Shown: positions 12,119 through 26,100, counted from the first letter of the stretch. The stretch: 64,000 nucleotides of DNA from Saccharina japonica (GCA_008828725.1 MEHQ01004388.1:84720-148719), one strand, 5' to 3'. Made by a program: numbers and translations. Notes: a model not told the origin generated them from the letters alone.

Positions 12119-14098
12119 CTTTGTCGTGCCCGCGTGCCAGCTTAGTTACCGATCGATGGTGATGATGATGACGGGCGATTGATGTTGGCTTGAATGGCCG
12201 TTTGTTTTGATGGCGTGTTTCAAGACGAGTTGACGACTTGGCGACTTGAGAATCCCGACGAGGATGAGTTGACGATCGACGACTACTTGGCGGCACGTAC
12301 CTGGTACGTAGGTTATTATGTAGTATGTAGATGACTTGATCGACGATTGATGATTGATGACTTGACAGCAGTTCCGCTTTCTGTTTTCGTGCTTGCTTGT
12401 GTTCTCGAGGAAACACGCCCGCGCGGGGAGCTACCGTACAGGCAGACAGACAGCGGCTCTGCTAGCACAGTGAAGCACGCACGAGGCACACGGCGAGTAC
12501 TGCCCGAATGCGTCCTTCGTGTGAATACGTAGAGTAGAAAGGCGGGGGGTTCTTCTACATCATGAACCGTAGTTTAGACCACCAACACCCCTGCCGAGAA
12601 ACGCCCAGAGTATCAGTATAAAACCATACGCAAGCATCCGTCACGTCACGTAACTCATGACATGACCCATCGGTCAAGGTTCAAGGTCAAAACTCGAGAC
12701 CTCAAGATGTGATGATATGACCCTACCGATGTGCGTTTTTCGTTCTGCGTTGGTTGACTTGTGTCTACGATGGTTGTGGATAAACTTCAAAAGTCTGAAA
12801 GTTTGGTTTGGGGGGGTTCTTCGTGTTTCATCGTTTCATCACGAAACTTCGTTTCTACAAGACATGTAGAGATAGATGTGCCTGTCACTGAGAATGATGA
12901 GAATATGATGATGACGCGCCTCACAATCTCACAATGCTGTGCTGCTGCTGTGCTCCAGGAACTCCACCACACAGCCAACGTCCCCCAGCCATGTTGTGCA
13001 TGGAATCCGTGCTTGCATGCTGAGTCTTACTATAATAATCGTAGAGTCTGCAGCAGCAGCAGCAACAGCAACAGCATACGTACTACGGTACAGGAAGAGG
13101 ACAAACCTGAAGTCGGTTTCAGTCTAGAGGCTACTGCTGCTGCTGTTGTTTGTCTGCTGTTTTAGTCTGCGGAGTTTTATTACTCACGTGAAGAGCTGGT
13201 GCAGTTGACCAAACTCGTCGAAAGAAAACGGTCCGAGCGCAGCCGAGCCTTGTCTCTCCATGCTGCCCATGCGAGAGGATGATGGCTGCGTCCCATCATC
13301 CTTGCCTCCGGAAGAAGATCCCGGCGCCGACCAAATCGTGCCCATGCTTCAAGCCTCGTCCACAGCAGTCACTCACAACTTCGCAACTCACAACGGCCTC
13401 AACCCTTGTGCTCCTCCTGTCGGCTCGTAGCTCGTAGCTCCCGTAGCCTTGCTCTGGGCAGGTGATTTTGGGCAGCCTTCTCTGTCGCGATCTCCGTTAT
13501 TCCGATAGAACTAGAACGCCTTCCTGTATCATGGAAACCTCTGATCTTCTTTTTCCAGCATATATTTATTTTTTCTCCCCGCAAAATTATCCCGACATCT
13601 CGAAGAAGTGACACGCGGCAAGCACCCTACCCACCCCTCCCTGACCCAGTGGCGTTGAATCGGGTATACTCACAAGAATCACCCCCAGGAGAGAGGGCCG
13701 GCCATCGAACCGGAGAGGGAGGGTAGGGAGAGAGAGAGAGAGAGAGAGAGAGGAGAGGATAACCTCATCCGACTCTCACAGCTCGCGATCATTCCTCGAC
13801 GGGACTGTCAGAACTGACTGTTGACTGCGTCAAGGACTGAGAGCTGTGAGAGCTGAGAGGGTTCACTGCAGCATTACAGCAGCGTCACAGCAGCCAAGCT
13901 GATTACTGCAGCAGCAGTCTACAGAAGTACAGCGGTAGTACCCCTCGAGTGAGTGGTTTCCCCGGGCATATCGATTTGGTGAGCAGTGAGCAGGAATTCA
14001 CAACAGCCATCTTTCAAGACCCGGAACAGAATCAGAAGTGCCTTTCCAGTACGAGGAGGAGTTCAGTAGCAGCAGCAAGTAGTGCTTGTAGACTAAAC
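12119..14098. promoter_or_regulatory. Divergent upstream region between the TLDc and WLM genes
   Basis: The start codons of the minus-strand TLDc gene (13345, or 12118 for the other first exon) and the plus-strand WLM gene (14099) face away from each other. The shortest interval, 13346-14098, is 753 bp and must hold both promoters. It contains a GA repeat at 13729-13754 and CAGCAG-rich sequence at 13870-13930. I see no clear TATA box. The reading frame of WLM exon 1 stays open upstream to an ATG at 13949, but the UBL homology begins at 14099, so that start is preferred. Confidence 0.45.
13188..13345 (-). CDS. Alternative, duplicated first exon of the TLDc gene
   Basis: The ATG at 13343-13345 opens 52 codons ending QGSAALGPFSFDEFGQLHQLF, followed by the donor AC|GTGAGT. 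The end of this exon nearly matches the first exon at 11874-12118, which ends KGSAALGPFSFDEFGQLQLLF. Both exons stop after the second base of a codon, so either can join the exon at 8151 in frame. The N-terminal parts before this motif differ: this one is rich in serine, glycine and glutamine, the other is lysine-rich and basic. This suggests either two promoters giving two N-termini, or an old copy of exon 1. No transcript evidence is available here. Confidence 0.6.
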
Positions 14099-17000
14099 AT
14101 GGAGCTTCGGGTTTCGTTTCGGGGCAAGGCGCTGGTCTTGCAAGGAGTGGGCGGCGCGACATCGATCGCCGACCTCAAGGAGAAGCTGGCCGACCTAACG
14201 GCGGTGCCGATTGACAACCAAAAGCTGGTGAGCTATACGTATGATACCTGTCGATAATGGTACCAAAGGTACTCATACGACGTAGTAAATTGAATTGCGC
14301 CGCGCCTGCTCAACTGCTCAGACGACGTAAAGAGGACGAGTACAGTCAGTATACCTGGTGCCTGGTACCAGCACCTGGTACAGAGTACACTGCCTAGATG
14401 CCTTACCAGGTACTCTATGCCGTGAGGTTGTTGGTACAGTCGGAGGTTTCGCTTTCGCTGTACATGTATTCTTCTCTCTGCTGTGCCCACGGAACCTGGT
14501 TTTACGAGTACCAGGCACCCTGCAGCAGGGTACGAAATATCGGAGGAATACGTACGTACTAGACGGCACATCGGTACGTGTCGGTGCGTGTCGGTGCGGC
14601 GGTACGTGTCGGTACGTATGTAGGACCTTGGGTCCTAGGGTGTCAGGTACTGCTTGTGCTGGCTGGGTGTGCTGGGGCGTCGTGGTTGGGTAAACAAAAC
14701 GGTTCAATATGAAAGGCGACGACAAAACAACCCACTTGACGCTTGTCGCTTGTCGCTGCTGGTTTGCTGCCACGCGTGTTTTACGCTCCAGAACAAAGAG
14801 GTATTTTACGGTACACGTATTCGTATACTGCTGTACTCGTAGTACCCCTGGTAAATATATTGATACTGACGGTCAGCCTGGGCGTCTGCAGTATACAACG
14901 ATTCGTGAGCGTCTGAACTGACCTTGTTGATTGTCCTCCTCATCCTGTCGTGAGGTTGAAGAAGGAGAGAAGTAAATATTTGGCTTCTTGGGCGGGCGAC
15001 GTAAGCCGCGAACACCTTGTAACTGGCACAGAGTATGTGTGTATACCTTCTGCACTACACGCATCGTACACAGCACGAGGAGCTCTTCAGAGCTCTTATT
15101 ATACGTACGTACCGAACTCGTAAGTCGTACGCATGTTTTTTTTTATGATTTAATGATGAACGCGTTTTGGTCAGTCGTACGCATGGTTTTTTTTTTATGA
15201 TAAAACGCGTTTTGGTCGACCTACGAGTATTGATAATGAAATGTCGATACGACTACAGGTATACCTGGTGCATGTGATACAGCAATATACCACACACGGG
15301 TGTAGTATTACAGCAGTAGTTATTTTTATGCGCCACCGCCCCGCGTTCGCAGTTCAAAACTCGGATAGGCAGGAGGACTACAGTAAACGTGCGTACCAAA
15401 TGCAAATTGGGTGTGTTACGAGCATGGTCTGCAGTAGGGTCATCGTGTACTGACATCAGAACCTAAGATGGTCCCGAAAACCCCGTAATCCCAATGTGTT
15501 CATAAGCGATACCAGGTAGTTGGTTCTGATATTATGTCCCCCTAGTAGTACGTAGCCGCTTACAAGTACTGTACTACGTAGAAGCTCACCACTTTTTCGA
15601 GATTTGGTCTGATTGATCCTATTGCCTTCGGGTCAGGGTTGGATTGATCTGATTGGCTTAGGGGCAGGGCTAGGGTTGGTGTGATCGGCTCAGGGTCGGG
15701 TTTGGGTTGATCTGATTGGCTTATAGGGTCAGGGTTGGGCTGGTCTGATCGGCTTAGGGTCAGGGTTGGGTTGATCTGATTGGCTAAGGGTAACGGTTAG
15801 GGATAGTTAATAGTCGTCTCGTACGCAATGTATTGAACCATTAAGCAACCTTCCAATGGTATGGTGTATGGTGTCGTGAACCCGAAACGGGCCAGTACTC
15901 CAGGAAACCTGCGCTTGGCTTTCCTCTTTTTTTTGTTGGTTCCAGCTATTATCAATAGTAGCAGTACCGAGGTAGGGGGAAGGGGGTCAAAAGTATAACA
16001 TTCCTACAAAACCAGCATCGTCTTGTTCCTGCAGGAGAACTACCTATGAAACCAGGTATCCTAGAGGATGAGCACATCTCCCCTTGAGTAAGTTACTGGC
16101 TTGGGCGCGTTTCGGCTTCACTCCTTGGTAGCTCCCATGGACACCACTCGGTACATACGGGAATATATCACGGACTTTTTGTACATTGATACTCTTGAGT
16201 ACAAAAACGCGTCCTCCTATTTTTGCGTCCAGAGCCGTACACGTACGACATGTATAGACGCGCCCGCGGTGTATCACACAGGTTACAGAGTTGAATATCA
16301 ACCGAATCAACCACTCAATCGGTCGAATTCACAGCTTAAATAAATATACTTGGAAGTATGTACATATTTGTAATTGCTTTATAATCAAACTTTTATGATA
16401 CGCATAGCCCTAAACCACATGCTAATCCTCTACACCCCTCCCCTGTCCCCCGCCCCCCTCGTACGCCTCCGGTGGTGATGGTGGTGTTTCCCCCCCCACA
16501 CACCCAACCCTATCCTCGACAGATCCTGAAGGGCAAGGCCCTGCGCGGCGACATGGACACCCTGGAAGAAGCAGGCATTGTCGTCACCATCCCCACCGCT
16601 GCACCGACACCAGGGGCGGCGGCAGGCCGAGACCCCGCCAGGGCGGACCAGGAGGATCATGATCAGGATCGGGATCAGGATCCGGATCAGCCCCGGTTTG
16701 TCCAAAAGTCGCGGCTGCTGATGGTCGGGAGCTTGGCCTCGGAGGTGGACGGGGTGCTGAAGGGGAGGGCCCCGACGGTTACGGTGAGGAACGACTTCAA
16801 CGGAGGAGGCGTTGTCCCGAAGGGGTACAAGAGAATGGCGCTCAACTACCCGGCGGGCCCGCCGGACTTTTCGCGGTACAGGTGCGGAGGGAAGGTTTGT
16901 TGGACGGAGTAGGCGGTGGAGAGAGAGGGGGGGGGGGGGGGGGGGGTACTCATGCCATGCATGGCCGCAGTCGTATGACCATAGACCCTCGCATCCCTAC

Positions 17001-20000
17001 AATCGGGCGGAGCACGTCGGTTTTCACGGACCAGGCAGGCATTGCTTGCACCGAGCGGGAAGCGCCGTAAGGTGTTGGGCGAGCCGCATGAAGTGAGCTG
17101 CATCCTCAAAGAACCGCCTGTGAGGCGGACTTGCAATATGGACGAAGCTCCAATGATTTATTTATTTCTGGTGGGCCACTTCTAGAGACAGCAATGGGCA
17201 TACTATGAATCTGCCTCTCGTGGTACTTACATACGGGGAGTGAGGGGGGGGGGGGGGGGGGTACTCATTTGTTGCTTTTGCCAGGGGGGGGGAGGGAGGG
17301 ATAGAGGAAGAGAACGCCGTTTTTTACCCTTTTGTCGAAATGATGGGGGGGGGGGAATGTATTATCTGGCGTGGGTTGAGACCAACGTAACTCTGTCACA
17401 GGTCGGCCATATAATCTGCAGATAGATCATCTACAGATAGATGCATCTACAGATCATCTACAGATCATCTAGATCCTAATCTGCGGTTGTATGATATAAT
17501 GAGGTGCTATGTGCAGGATCTGTATAGTACAGCATCCAACGCAGGGGACATAATTGTCCTACAGTAGATCATGCAGATTTAATAGGCCTCCACCCGGCAA
17601 CATGAGCTAGATCATACAGATCATACAGATCATACAAATCATACAGATTATACAGATCATACAGATCATCTGCCCTAAACGATCTAGATCATACTATGGG
17701 AATTAAATATATGTTATATATACTATATATATTATACATGATGTATATGATCTACTCCGGTATCAGGCAGAAGCAACCGCGCCCCCACGCGTGCGACAAA
17801 CCAAAATCATATAATACCACCGGTATTGGATGCTCCCCTCCCTCCCCGGCCGCCGCCGCCGCTGCCGCAGTCCCCCTGCCTAACATACGCATCGCAGGAC
17901 GCGGGAGCTTTGGCTCCTTCTCATCCTTTCCTGTCCTGTCCTGTCCTGTCTTGTTATGACGTCTTGTGCCATATGCCACCTCATGCGTCGGCTGTAGTTC
18001 CTTAAGAAATAAAAGACACAAAACGCGAACACATTTTGGGAAAAAGTTAGCTTGAAACACGAAAAAGGAAGTATTCTTCGTATACCTACGCATATGTATA
18101 TGTATACGTAAATGTATACACTTGTAATTACTTAAAACTAATAAATAACCATGTAAACCTCGTCGTCTCGCTGCTTTCTGTGCAGGTTTGAGCGCATCGA
18201 GACCCTCCCCGACCTGCCCGAGGAAGACACCGCCAGGGAAATTCTCGAGTCTCTGGCGGCGGACCCGGGGGTTCGATCGGTTTTGGAGAAGCACCGGTGG
18301 ACCGTGGGGGCTCTCTGCGAGCTATACCCGGAGGGAGCGGTGAGGAATGTTGATGATAATTTATACAAATGTACAGAAAGCTACTGGTATGATATTCGTA
18401 CCAGGGTAATAATACCAAAGGGTATATATATCGTACCCCATAATTTATACATACGTACAGAAAGCTACTGGTATGATATACCACGGTAATAACACCAAAG
18501 GGTATAATATCGTATATACCCCTGGACGTAAAAATATGGTGGGAATACTTTGTTATTCATGTTGAAGGCGAAAAAAAAAGGTGCATATGACGGGTGCTAC
18601 GGATATAGAGGTACTGATGTAGCAGTTTTTGGCTTTTTTTTTTCTGAATGACGGCGCTCCTTAACTCCTTAACCCTTTTAGGACTGCAGTCCCGTTTTGG
18701 GGACAAACCACTCTAATTCTAAGTAATTTGTCCCCAAAACGGGACTGGAGTCCTAAAAGGGTTAAGAACTGGTCCCACGAATTTGGGGGGACAAACTACT
18801 TACTATTAGTGTGGGACGTTTTTTTTTTCAGTTCTGAATGGGTTATATACTAACCCAAAACCATCGTAATTTCATGTATTAACCAAAAATCTAACCCAAA
18901 ACCATCGTAATTTCATGTATTAACCAAAAATCATCGGAATTTCATTCTTGTGGTGCGCTATGTTTCGTTGTGTACTTTTTTTGTACATTGGGTACGTACG
19001 TACGTACGTACGTACGTACGTATTATATCATATAATAGCATATTATATCATATAATAGCACTTTTGTTTTCCTCCTACTACTCGTACTGCTTGTAGATTT
19101 TTTTGTTTCGGTTGATGAGGTATACAGATCTCCTCAAGAAGTGACTCTGACCACCCTCCCTCAGAAAAAAAAAAAAAATGGCCTGTATGCAGGTGTGCCT
19201 CTACCGTAAGCATTGCGCCATTATTGATGCTCTCGTATATACAAGAGTGTGCTTTGTTCGGGAAGGAAAAGGGGACCCTTTTTCCGGGCATTGCCACTCT
19301 GTTCGGGGGGGGGGGGTATAAGAACCGTTGTTGCAACATTGCACAGATGCTCCGAGTACCTTGGAGTAAAGTAAGGAGTATTGGAGATAAAAATACTTCA
19401 GGTACTTCGTGTGCTCGGAGTATTTCGGCGTTCGATACTCCGGGATACTGTTCGTACTCGGAGTATTTCGGGTATGACCACTCTCGATACCTCTTGTACT
19501 CGGAGTATTTCGGGGGCCGATAACTGCGGGTACTCCTTGTACTCCGAGTATTTGGGGCTTCAGTACTGCTCATACGCCAAGTACTCCAAGTATTCAGGCC
19601 GCCAAGACTCTAATACTCTTAAGGACTCGGAGTACGAAATATACTCGATACTCGGAGTATACTCGGGAGTGTGAAGTACGTTAGGAGCATCTTTGCGTCA
19701 TTTTAAAGACTCAACCGTCATTCCTCCCAGGCTCTGGGAGCATGCGACTGGCGTTTATAGCATTTCAAAATTCACAGATGCTCCCATTACCTGCGAGTAT
19801 AATTAGAGTATTTTAGAGAAAAAAATACTCCAGGAACTTTGTGTACTCGCAGTATTTCGGTGTTCAATACTCTCGATACTCGAAGTACTCCAAATAATTT
19901 AAATATTTGTACTCCGAGTACTGCTTGAACTCGAGTACAAGTACTGCTCATACTCCCAGTACTCCGAGTATTTGGGCCTTCAGTACTGCTATTACTCCAA

Positions 20001-23000
20001 GTACTCCGAGTATTTAGACCACCAGTACTCTAATACTCTCAGTACTCGGAGTTCGAAAAATACTCGATATACTCGGAGCATCTGTGCAACATTGATGCAT
20101 TACTACGTACAAGATTGCCATTTTTTTGTAGTTACTTACATATAAATATATCATACGTCCCAGGGGTTCGACGCGAGTCCGACCAGGGAAAAAAAGGGCT
20201 GAAATATTATTGCGATAAAAAATGCAAGGCACGTACGTACGTACATATCGTAGTGGGTAGGGGGGGGAGAAGAGAGGGTACTTAGTGACCCCGGATATCT
20301 GAGTTACGACTAGAGAGGGAGAGAGAAAAAGAAGGGCGAAGACAATAAACAAGTGTGAGCGGGGGGAAAGCGACAGCAGCAGTACACTCGCGGTGACTGC
20401 GAACGAGACAGATTTTCAAGAAGAGAAGGACTTCGTCTCCTTGTGTTACCGGTAACTGATTTCAGCATTACTTGGGTTACAAACCTATAGACTGTAGTGC
20501 GGATGGGGGTGGATGAAATTAATGAATCAACTACTTGAGCTACTCGTACTGTAGTGGGGATTACTTGATTTAGCAAAAGGGGAAGAACAATATGTGGGAT
20601 GGAAAAAAAAAAAAAAAAAGAGTGAGTGAGTGAGTGAGTGAGTCAATCAGTGAGTGAGTGGTGTTTATTCGTTGGGTGGCGAATTGAGTAGTAGTAGTGA
20701 GTGGTACCGCATGCACATACGAAGTATACATATATGGTGCACCGTTGTCGCGATTGCCTTCGGCGAAAGAGAGAGGGTTTTCCTAGTGGTGTTGCGGCGT
20801 TCTCGAAGCCAACGATCTGCTTGCTTGCGCGCGCTCTGCGATGTCTTTTGTACCCAGACGGAAATGTGGGGGGGGGGGGGTCTGGCGGTTGTGACTTTAT
20901 CGCTTCCCGTCTTTCTCTCTCTTCTCTCTTCTCTGCTCTTAATATATATTATATTTATTCAAGGGGGGCTTCTGCCGCGGCGGGCTGACCGCCCGCTGCG
21001 GCTACGCCAATGCCGCCGTACGGCGTAGGATAGTGCCTAGTTGAGGATAGATTGGTAGCTAGCTTAGGGCGAACCGCAAAGCGCTGCTGTTTACTGGCAA
21101 GGGGGTACAGCAGTTAGTACATGGACCCTATAATGAAAAACACTTCAAAACGGAGGCTCGTTTGTCTTATTTACATGAGAGGAGAGGATGGCGTTTTTCC
21201 TAGCTTCATATAGGCTTCGGAATTTCTTATTTCTTGTAAATTTTCCCCTATGGTCCTGAGGTGTTTTGTAGTAGTACGTCGTGGCGTCGTACGTACGTAC
21301 GTACGGTCGTTTTGCATTGTTCAGTAGTAGCTGCTGTGTAAAAATACTGGTATATGATACTCTGTTTCCTGTTGCAGGGTATGCGTACTCGTTACATTAT
21401 ATGACACACTTACAGATATTCGCCGAGGGATCCTTATCCCTGCACTCAGAGCTTCACTTCGAACACCGCTCGTTCTTACTGTCTTTCTCTCTTTTGTTCT
21501 CCTATATATTGAGTTGGCGAGAGGTTTCTTCTCTTTTCGTTTTGGTGTCGTGTGTTGCAGCGCGCCGCGGGCGAGCGCGGCTCCTTTCGCTGGGTATTGG
21601 GAGGGCGGCTGGCCATAGAGGGGGTGTCGGGGTCAGAAGGAAGCGCGGTCGCTTTTCGTGGTAGGGGTTGGCGTGGTCCAACGAGAATGATGGTGACCAT
21701 GAAGGAGCTTTGTCTGCGTTGTGCTGAGCATGTCCGAAATATAAGGGTCGGTTTTGGTTCGTTGTAATAAACATTCAAGCGTGGTTATTTAGTCGCAAAT
21801 AGGATGTATTAGAGAAACCGGGCGTTTTGACCCAGCATGATGGAAGCGGGCTGAACGAGGGCACGGTTGAGCACCGGGCTCCATGCGGGGGGCAGGGTGG
21901 CTCACTGGTGGTCGAGGGCAGATAGAGCTGACCGAGTACGGAACTCCGACGTGGCGCGCACGTGATTCGGTAGTGGTGCACGGGGGAGCTATCACGGCCT
22001 GCGCAGACGGGCAAGCACGTCAAATTTTCTGTTTTTGTTTTTTGGGCGCCATGGGGTTCTAGATGGATTTTTTTTTCTTTTTTTTCGGTACAGGGCGTAC
22101 GTATGCGCAGATATACTGCATATGTAGTAGTACAAATGGCGTCCTCGTAGTCTGTACGTCTTTCTTCCTTTCTCAGTTTGTTGATTCTTTTTTTCGGTAC
22201 TTCACAATTGACGACCGAGCTGTTGCTGTGACTTTTCTTTCTCTTTCTACATGCAAGTATCGAAGTTAACTTATATATTACCACCGTTCGTTGTTGTTAC
22301 ACTCCAACATTACTCCGAAGCACAAATCGGCACCACAGCAGGCGGCAGGGCCCGTTGCTGTGAGCGGATGTTGCCTGGTGTTTTCTTTCGATTAACAAGG
22401 CTTCTTTTTGTCTCTGGAGTGCAGTGAGCTGATGTGCATCCTCCGCCGAGCCATTGTTTTCGACCATGCATTGTCAAGTCCGCCGTTTTCTTCCCTGGTG
22501 CTCCACTGACAAACTACCTTACCAAATGCAAACCTCTTGTGCAATTTTCCAGTCGGTGCTTGTTTGCGCTTTCTCCCCATGTTTGGGCTCTTTTGCCTTT
22601 AATTTCCTTGCCGCGGTGTCGGGGCGGGTCGCGCTCCGCGGCGCGGCCCTTGTCCGTCTCAGTGTATCTATATTCTCGCCGTACCAGGCCGCCCGGTCCC
22701 TCCACTCCGGGGCTTCCTCTGCGGTGGTAGTTTCATGTCCTTCCCACCGGATTCTTTGCCTCTGCGGTTTGTCGTGTTCGCCCCCGCTGTCATGAGATTG
22801 TCTGGTACTGTGCCGTGCCCCCGGGCTGGCTCTGGTAGCCTGCCGCCGTGAGGGCTGGTTGGGCGGCCTGCGGCCATTGGCCAGCGTTGGCCGAGGGTTG
22901 TGTCGGCGAGCCGCTGGGGGTTGCGATGTCGCGGGTGGGCGTCATCGCACGTGTCTCGCGCCTGCCGGGCCACCCTTTTATCGTTTACGCCCGCTGTCGA

Positions 23001-23050
23001 GCTCTCTCCGAGCAGCAGCTGCAATTTTGTACATGTATTTATATACTCTA

Positions 23051-23116
<66 letters not shown>

Positions 23117-26100
23117 CCTCTATCTTTCGCTCTCTCCCTCTCTCTCTCGCTCTCCATCTTTCTCTCTCTCTCCCTCTTCCTCTTTCTCTATATCTCTCTA
23201 TCCCCCCCCCTGCCTTTGAAACTTGGAAACCCCTCTGCATGTTTGCTGGTGTTGTGTTGGTGATCAGATCAGCGTGAGCGGGAAGATCACATTGGGGTTG
23301 AACCAGAACCACGGCGAGAAAATCCTGCTGCGGCTTCGGACGGACGACCTTAAGGGTTTTCGCAAGGTTTGTATTACATGTAGGCTTTTGCTGTTGATTG
23401 GGGATAGAATATAGCGAACTGAGCTAATACCAGTTGTACGCATTGGTACCATATACGGAAGTGTGCTCAAATATAGTAATTAGTATGTGATACTGCTGTT
23501 TGGTGGCAAGATGATTGCTATCTCTGGCAAAACTGAGCTCGTATATTATATTTATAAAATTTAAAAACAACAGCTATTACGGGATTCTTGTAAGGGCCCA
23601 TATTAACGAGTATAAAATAGATTCAATTTGGGAAAAAATAAAATTCAGATTCGCTTTTCATTGGTCAACACACGCACCAGCACCCTCCAAGGTCCTAATC
23701 TTCGGTGCTGGTGCGCGTGTTGACCAATGAAAAGCGGATTTGATTTTTTTTTTTTTTCCAAAATTGAATTTTGTTTTTCTTCGTTAAAACGGGCTCTATG
23801 AATAGGGGACCAACTATTGTTAGTAAAAAATAGGTAAAAACGTATTTTTTTGTGTACCGTAGATCCCTATTTACTACGGTCCTCCCGTAATAGCTGTCAG
23901 ATCCGAGGATTTTCGTCGAAAACCTCATCTTCGCAAAAAGCTGTGTTGCGATACTTATAACTCGATCGCGCGTACGTACTACATAATATGTACCTCTCTG
24001 ACCGGTAATATAATATAAACACCTTTTCTACACTCACATGTTGATCGAATTGGTCCTTATATTGCGGGGTCAGAGTAGTATGTTATGTTCTATGTCCCCA
24101 TGTAGGATATACATGCTACGTATTGTGTGTGAGGATACATTGTGTACCTACACTCTGGTACGGGGCCCATAGTAAATAGGACCCAAATATTGCTACGTAG
24201 TAAAAATAGGAAAAATTATAGGTTTTTGTGTGTATGGTATGTATAGGTCCTATTTACTTTTACTAGTGAATAGGACCAAATATTGTCAGTAAAAATAGGG
24301 AAATGTATAGGTTTTTGTGTGTATGGTACTCGTAGGTCCTATTTACTTTAAAACTAGTAAATAGGACCAAATATTGTTATTAATAGTAAAAATAGGGAAA
24401 ATTATAGGTTCTTGTGTGTATGGTATGTATAGGTCCTATTTACTAGTATTTACTATGATCCCCCGTAACACTCCTGTGCATGGTCTATTAACAACGTCTG
24501 GGCGGCAATGTAAGGGCCGAATTGGTCTTCATATGCCGCTATCGAGGGGTCCCAAGGGCGCTTTGCCACTGTTTGTTTGCTGTTAAGAAATACCAGGTAG
24601 GCATAATCGGGAAATGTATACCTGGTAGGTTTTTGCGTGTATGGTACGAGGTCCTATTTACTTTGAAACTAGTAAATAGGACCAAATGTTGTTATTAATA
24701 GTAAAAATAGGGAAAATTATAGGTTTTTGTGTGTATGGTACTCGTAGGTCCTGTTTACTAGTATTTACTATGGTCCCCCGTAACACTCCTGTGCATGGTC
24801 TATTAACAACGTCTGGGCGGCAATGTAAGGGCCGAATTGGTCTTCATATGCCGCTATCGAGGGGTCCCAAGGGCGCTTTGCCACTGTTTGTTTGCTGTTA
24901 AGAAATACCAGGTAGGCATAATCGTCGTGATAGTGAAATGTTCTACCATCCATGCATTAACAGCACATTACATCCCAGCGATCCTTAAATTTTCCACCCA
25001 GAGCGGCACTTCGGTACCTGGTAAAAAACACGAAAAATATCGCCTCCTATGGCAAAAATGAAATTTGATGAATTATGTGATAAACCCGGGGATGGTATCC
25101 AGGCATCCCCTGGCCACCCCGGGTTTTTTTTTCACCACCCCCCCTCCCCCCAATAAAAATGCCTCCTGCATGCTTTCCTTCCTTTCATTCGCCAATTTCA
25201 CTCGGTTATAGAGCGCTTTCAAATCAGGCTTATATTTCGGTTTTCTTGAATCAGGCTTTTATATTTCGGACCAGACGGGTATCTATACGTGTTGATGGAG
25301 TGTTTGTATATAGCAGTTTACCGACATATTTTATACACTACTCTTGCAACTGCGAGCGCTCGAGAAGCGGGGAAAGGGACTTGTGTTCTGGGGTGTATTG
25401 TACTTTTTTTGGCTGAAACGATATAACAGTTAATGTACCTTTTTTTGGCTGAAACGAGATAGTTAATGTACCTTTTCTTGGCTGAAACGATACAGTAGGT
25501 AATGTACCTTTTTTTGGCTGAAACGATATAGTTAATGTACCTTTTCTTGGCTGAAACGATATAGTAGGTAATGTACCTTGTTTTGGCTGAAACGATGTAG
25601 TTAATGTACCTTTTTTTGGCTGAAACGATATAGTTCATGTACCTTTTCTTGGCTGAAACGATATAGTAGGTAATGTACCTTTTTTTGGCTGAAACGATAT
25701 AGTTAATGTACCTTTTTTTGGCTGAAAAGATATAGCTAATGTACCTTTTTTTTGGCTGAAACGATATAGTTAATGTACTTTTTTTGGATGAAACGATATA
25801 GTTAATGTACCTTTTTTTGGATGAAACGATATAGTTAATGTACCTTTTTTTGGATGAAACGATATAGTTAATGTACCTTTTTTTGGATGAAACGATATAG
25901 TTCATGTACCTTTTTTTGGCTGAAACGATATAGCTAATGTACCTTTTTTCTTGGCTGAAACGATATAGTTAATGTACCTTTTTTTGGCTGAAACGATACA
26001 GCAGTAGTTAATGCACCTTTTTTTGGCTGAAACGTTTTCTGAATGACGGGAAGGGGGGGGGGGGCGGCGGCTCCTTAACCCAAAATCGCCATTTTTTTCA

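Noticed and set aside
22434..23277. Overlapping plus-strand frames in a GC-richer stretch of WLM intron 3
   Set aside because: Several frames are open at once, the 3' part is a CT microsatellite, and no protein family is recognisable.
25318..25905. Long minus-strand open frame with repeated KKRYINYIVSA
   Set aside because: It is a translation of the 32-bp tandem array, which happens to stay open; there is no start context and no homology.
25402..26035. CRISPR-like array
   Set aside because: The repeats are directly adjacent, without unique spacers, in a eukaryotic intron.
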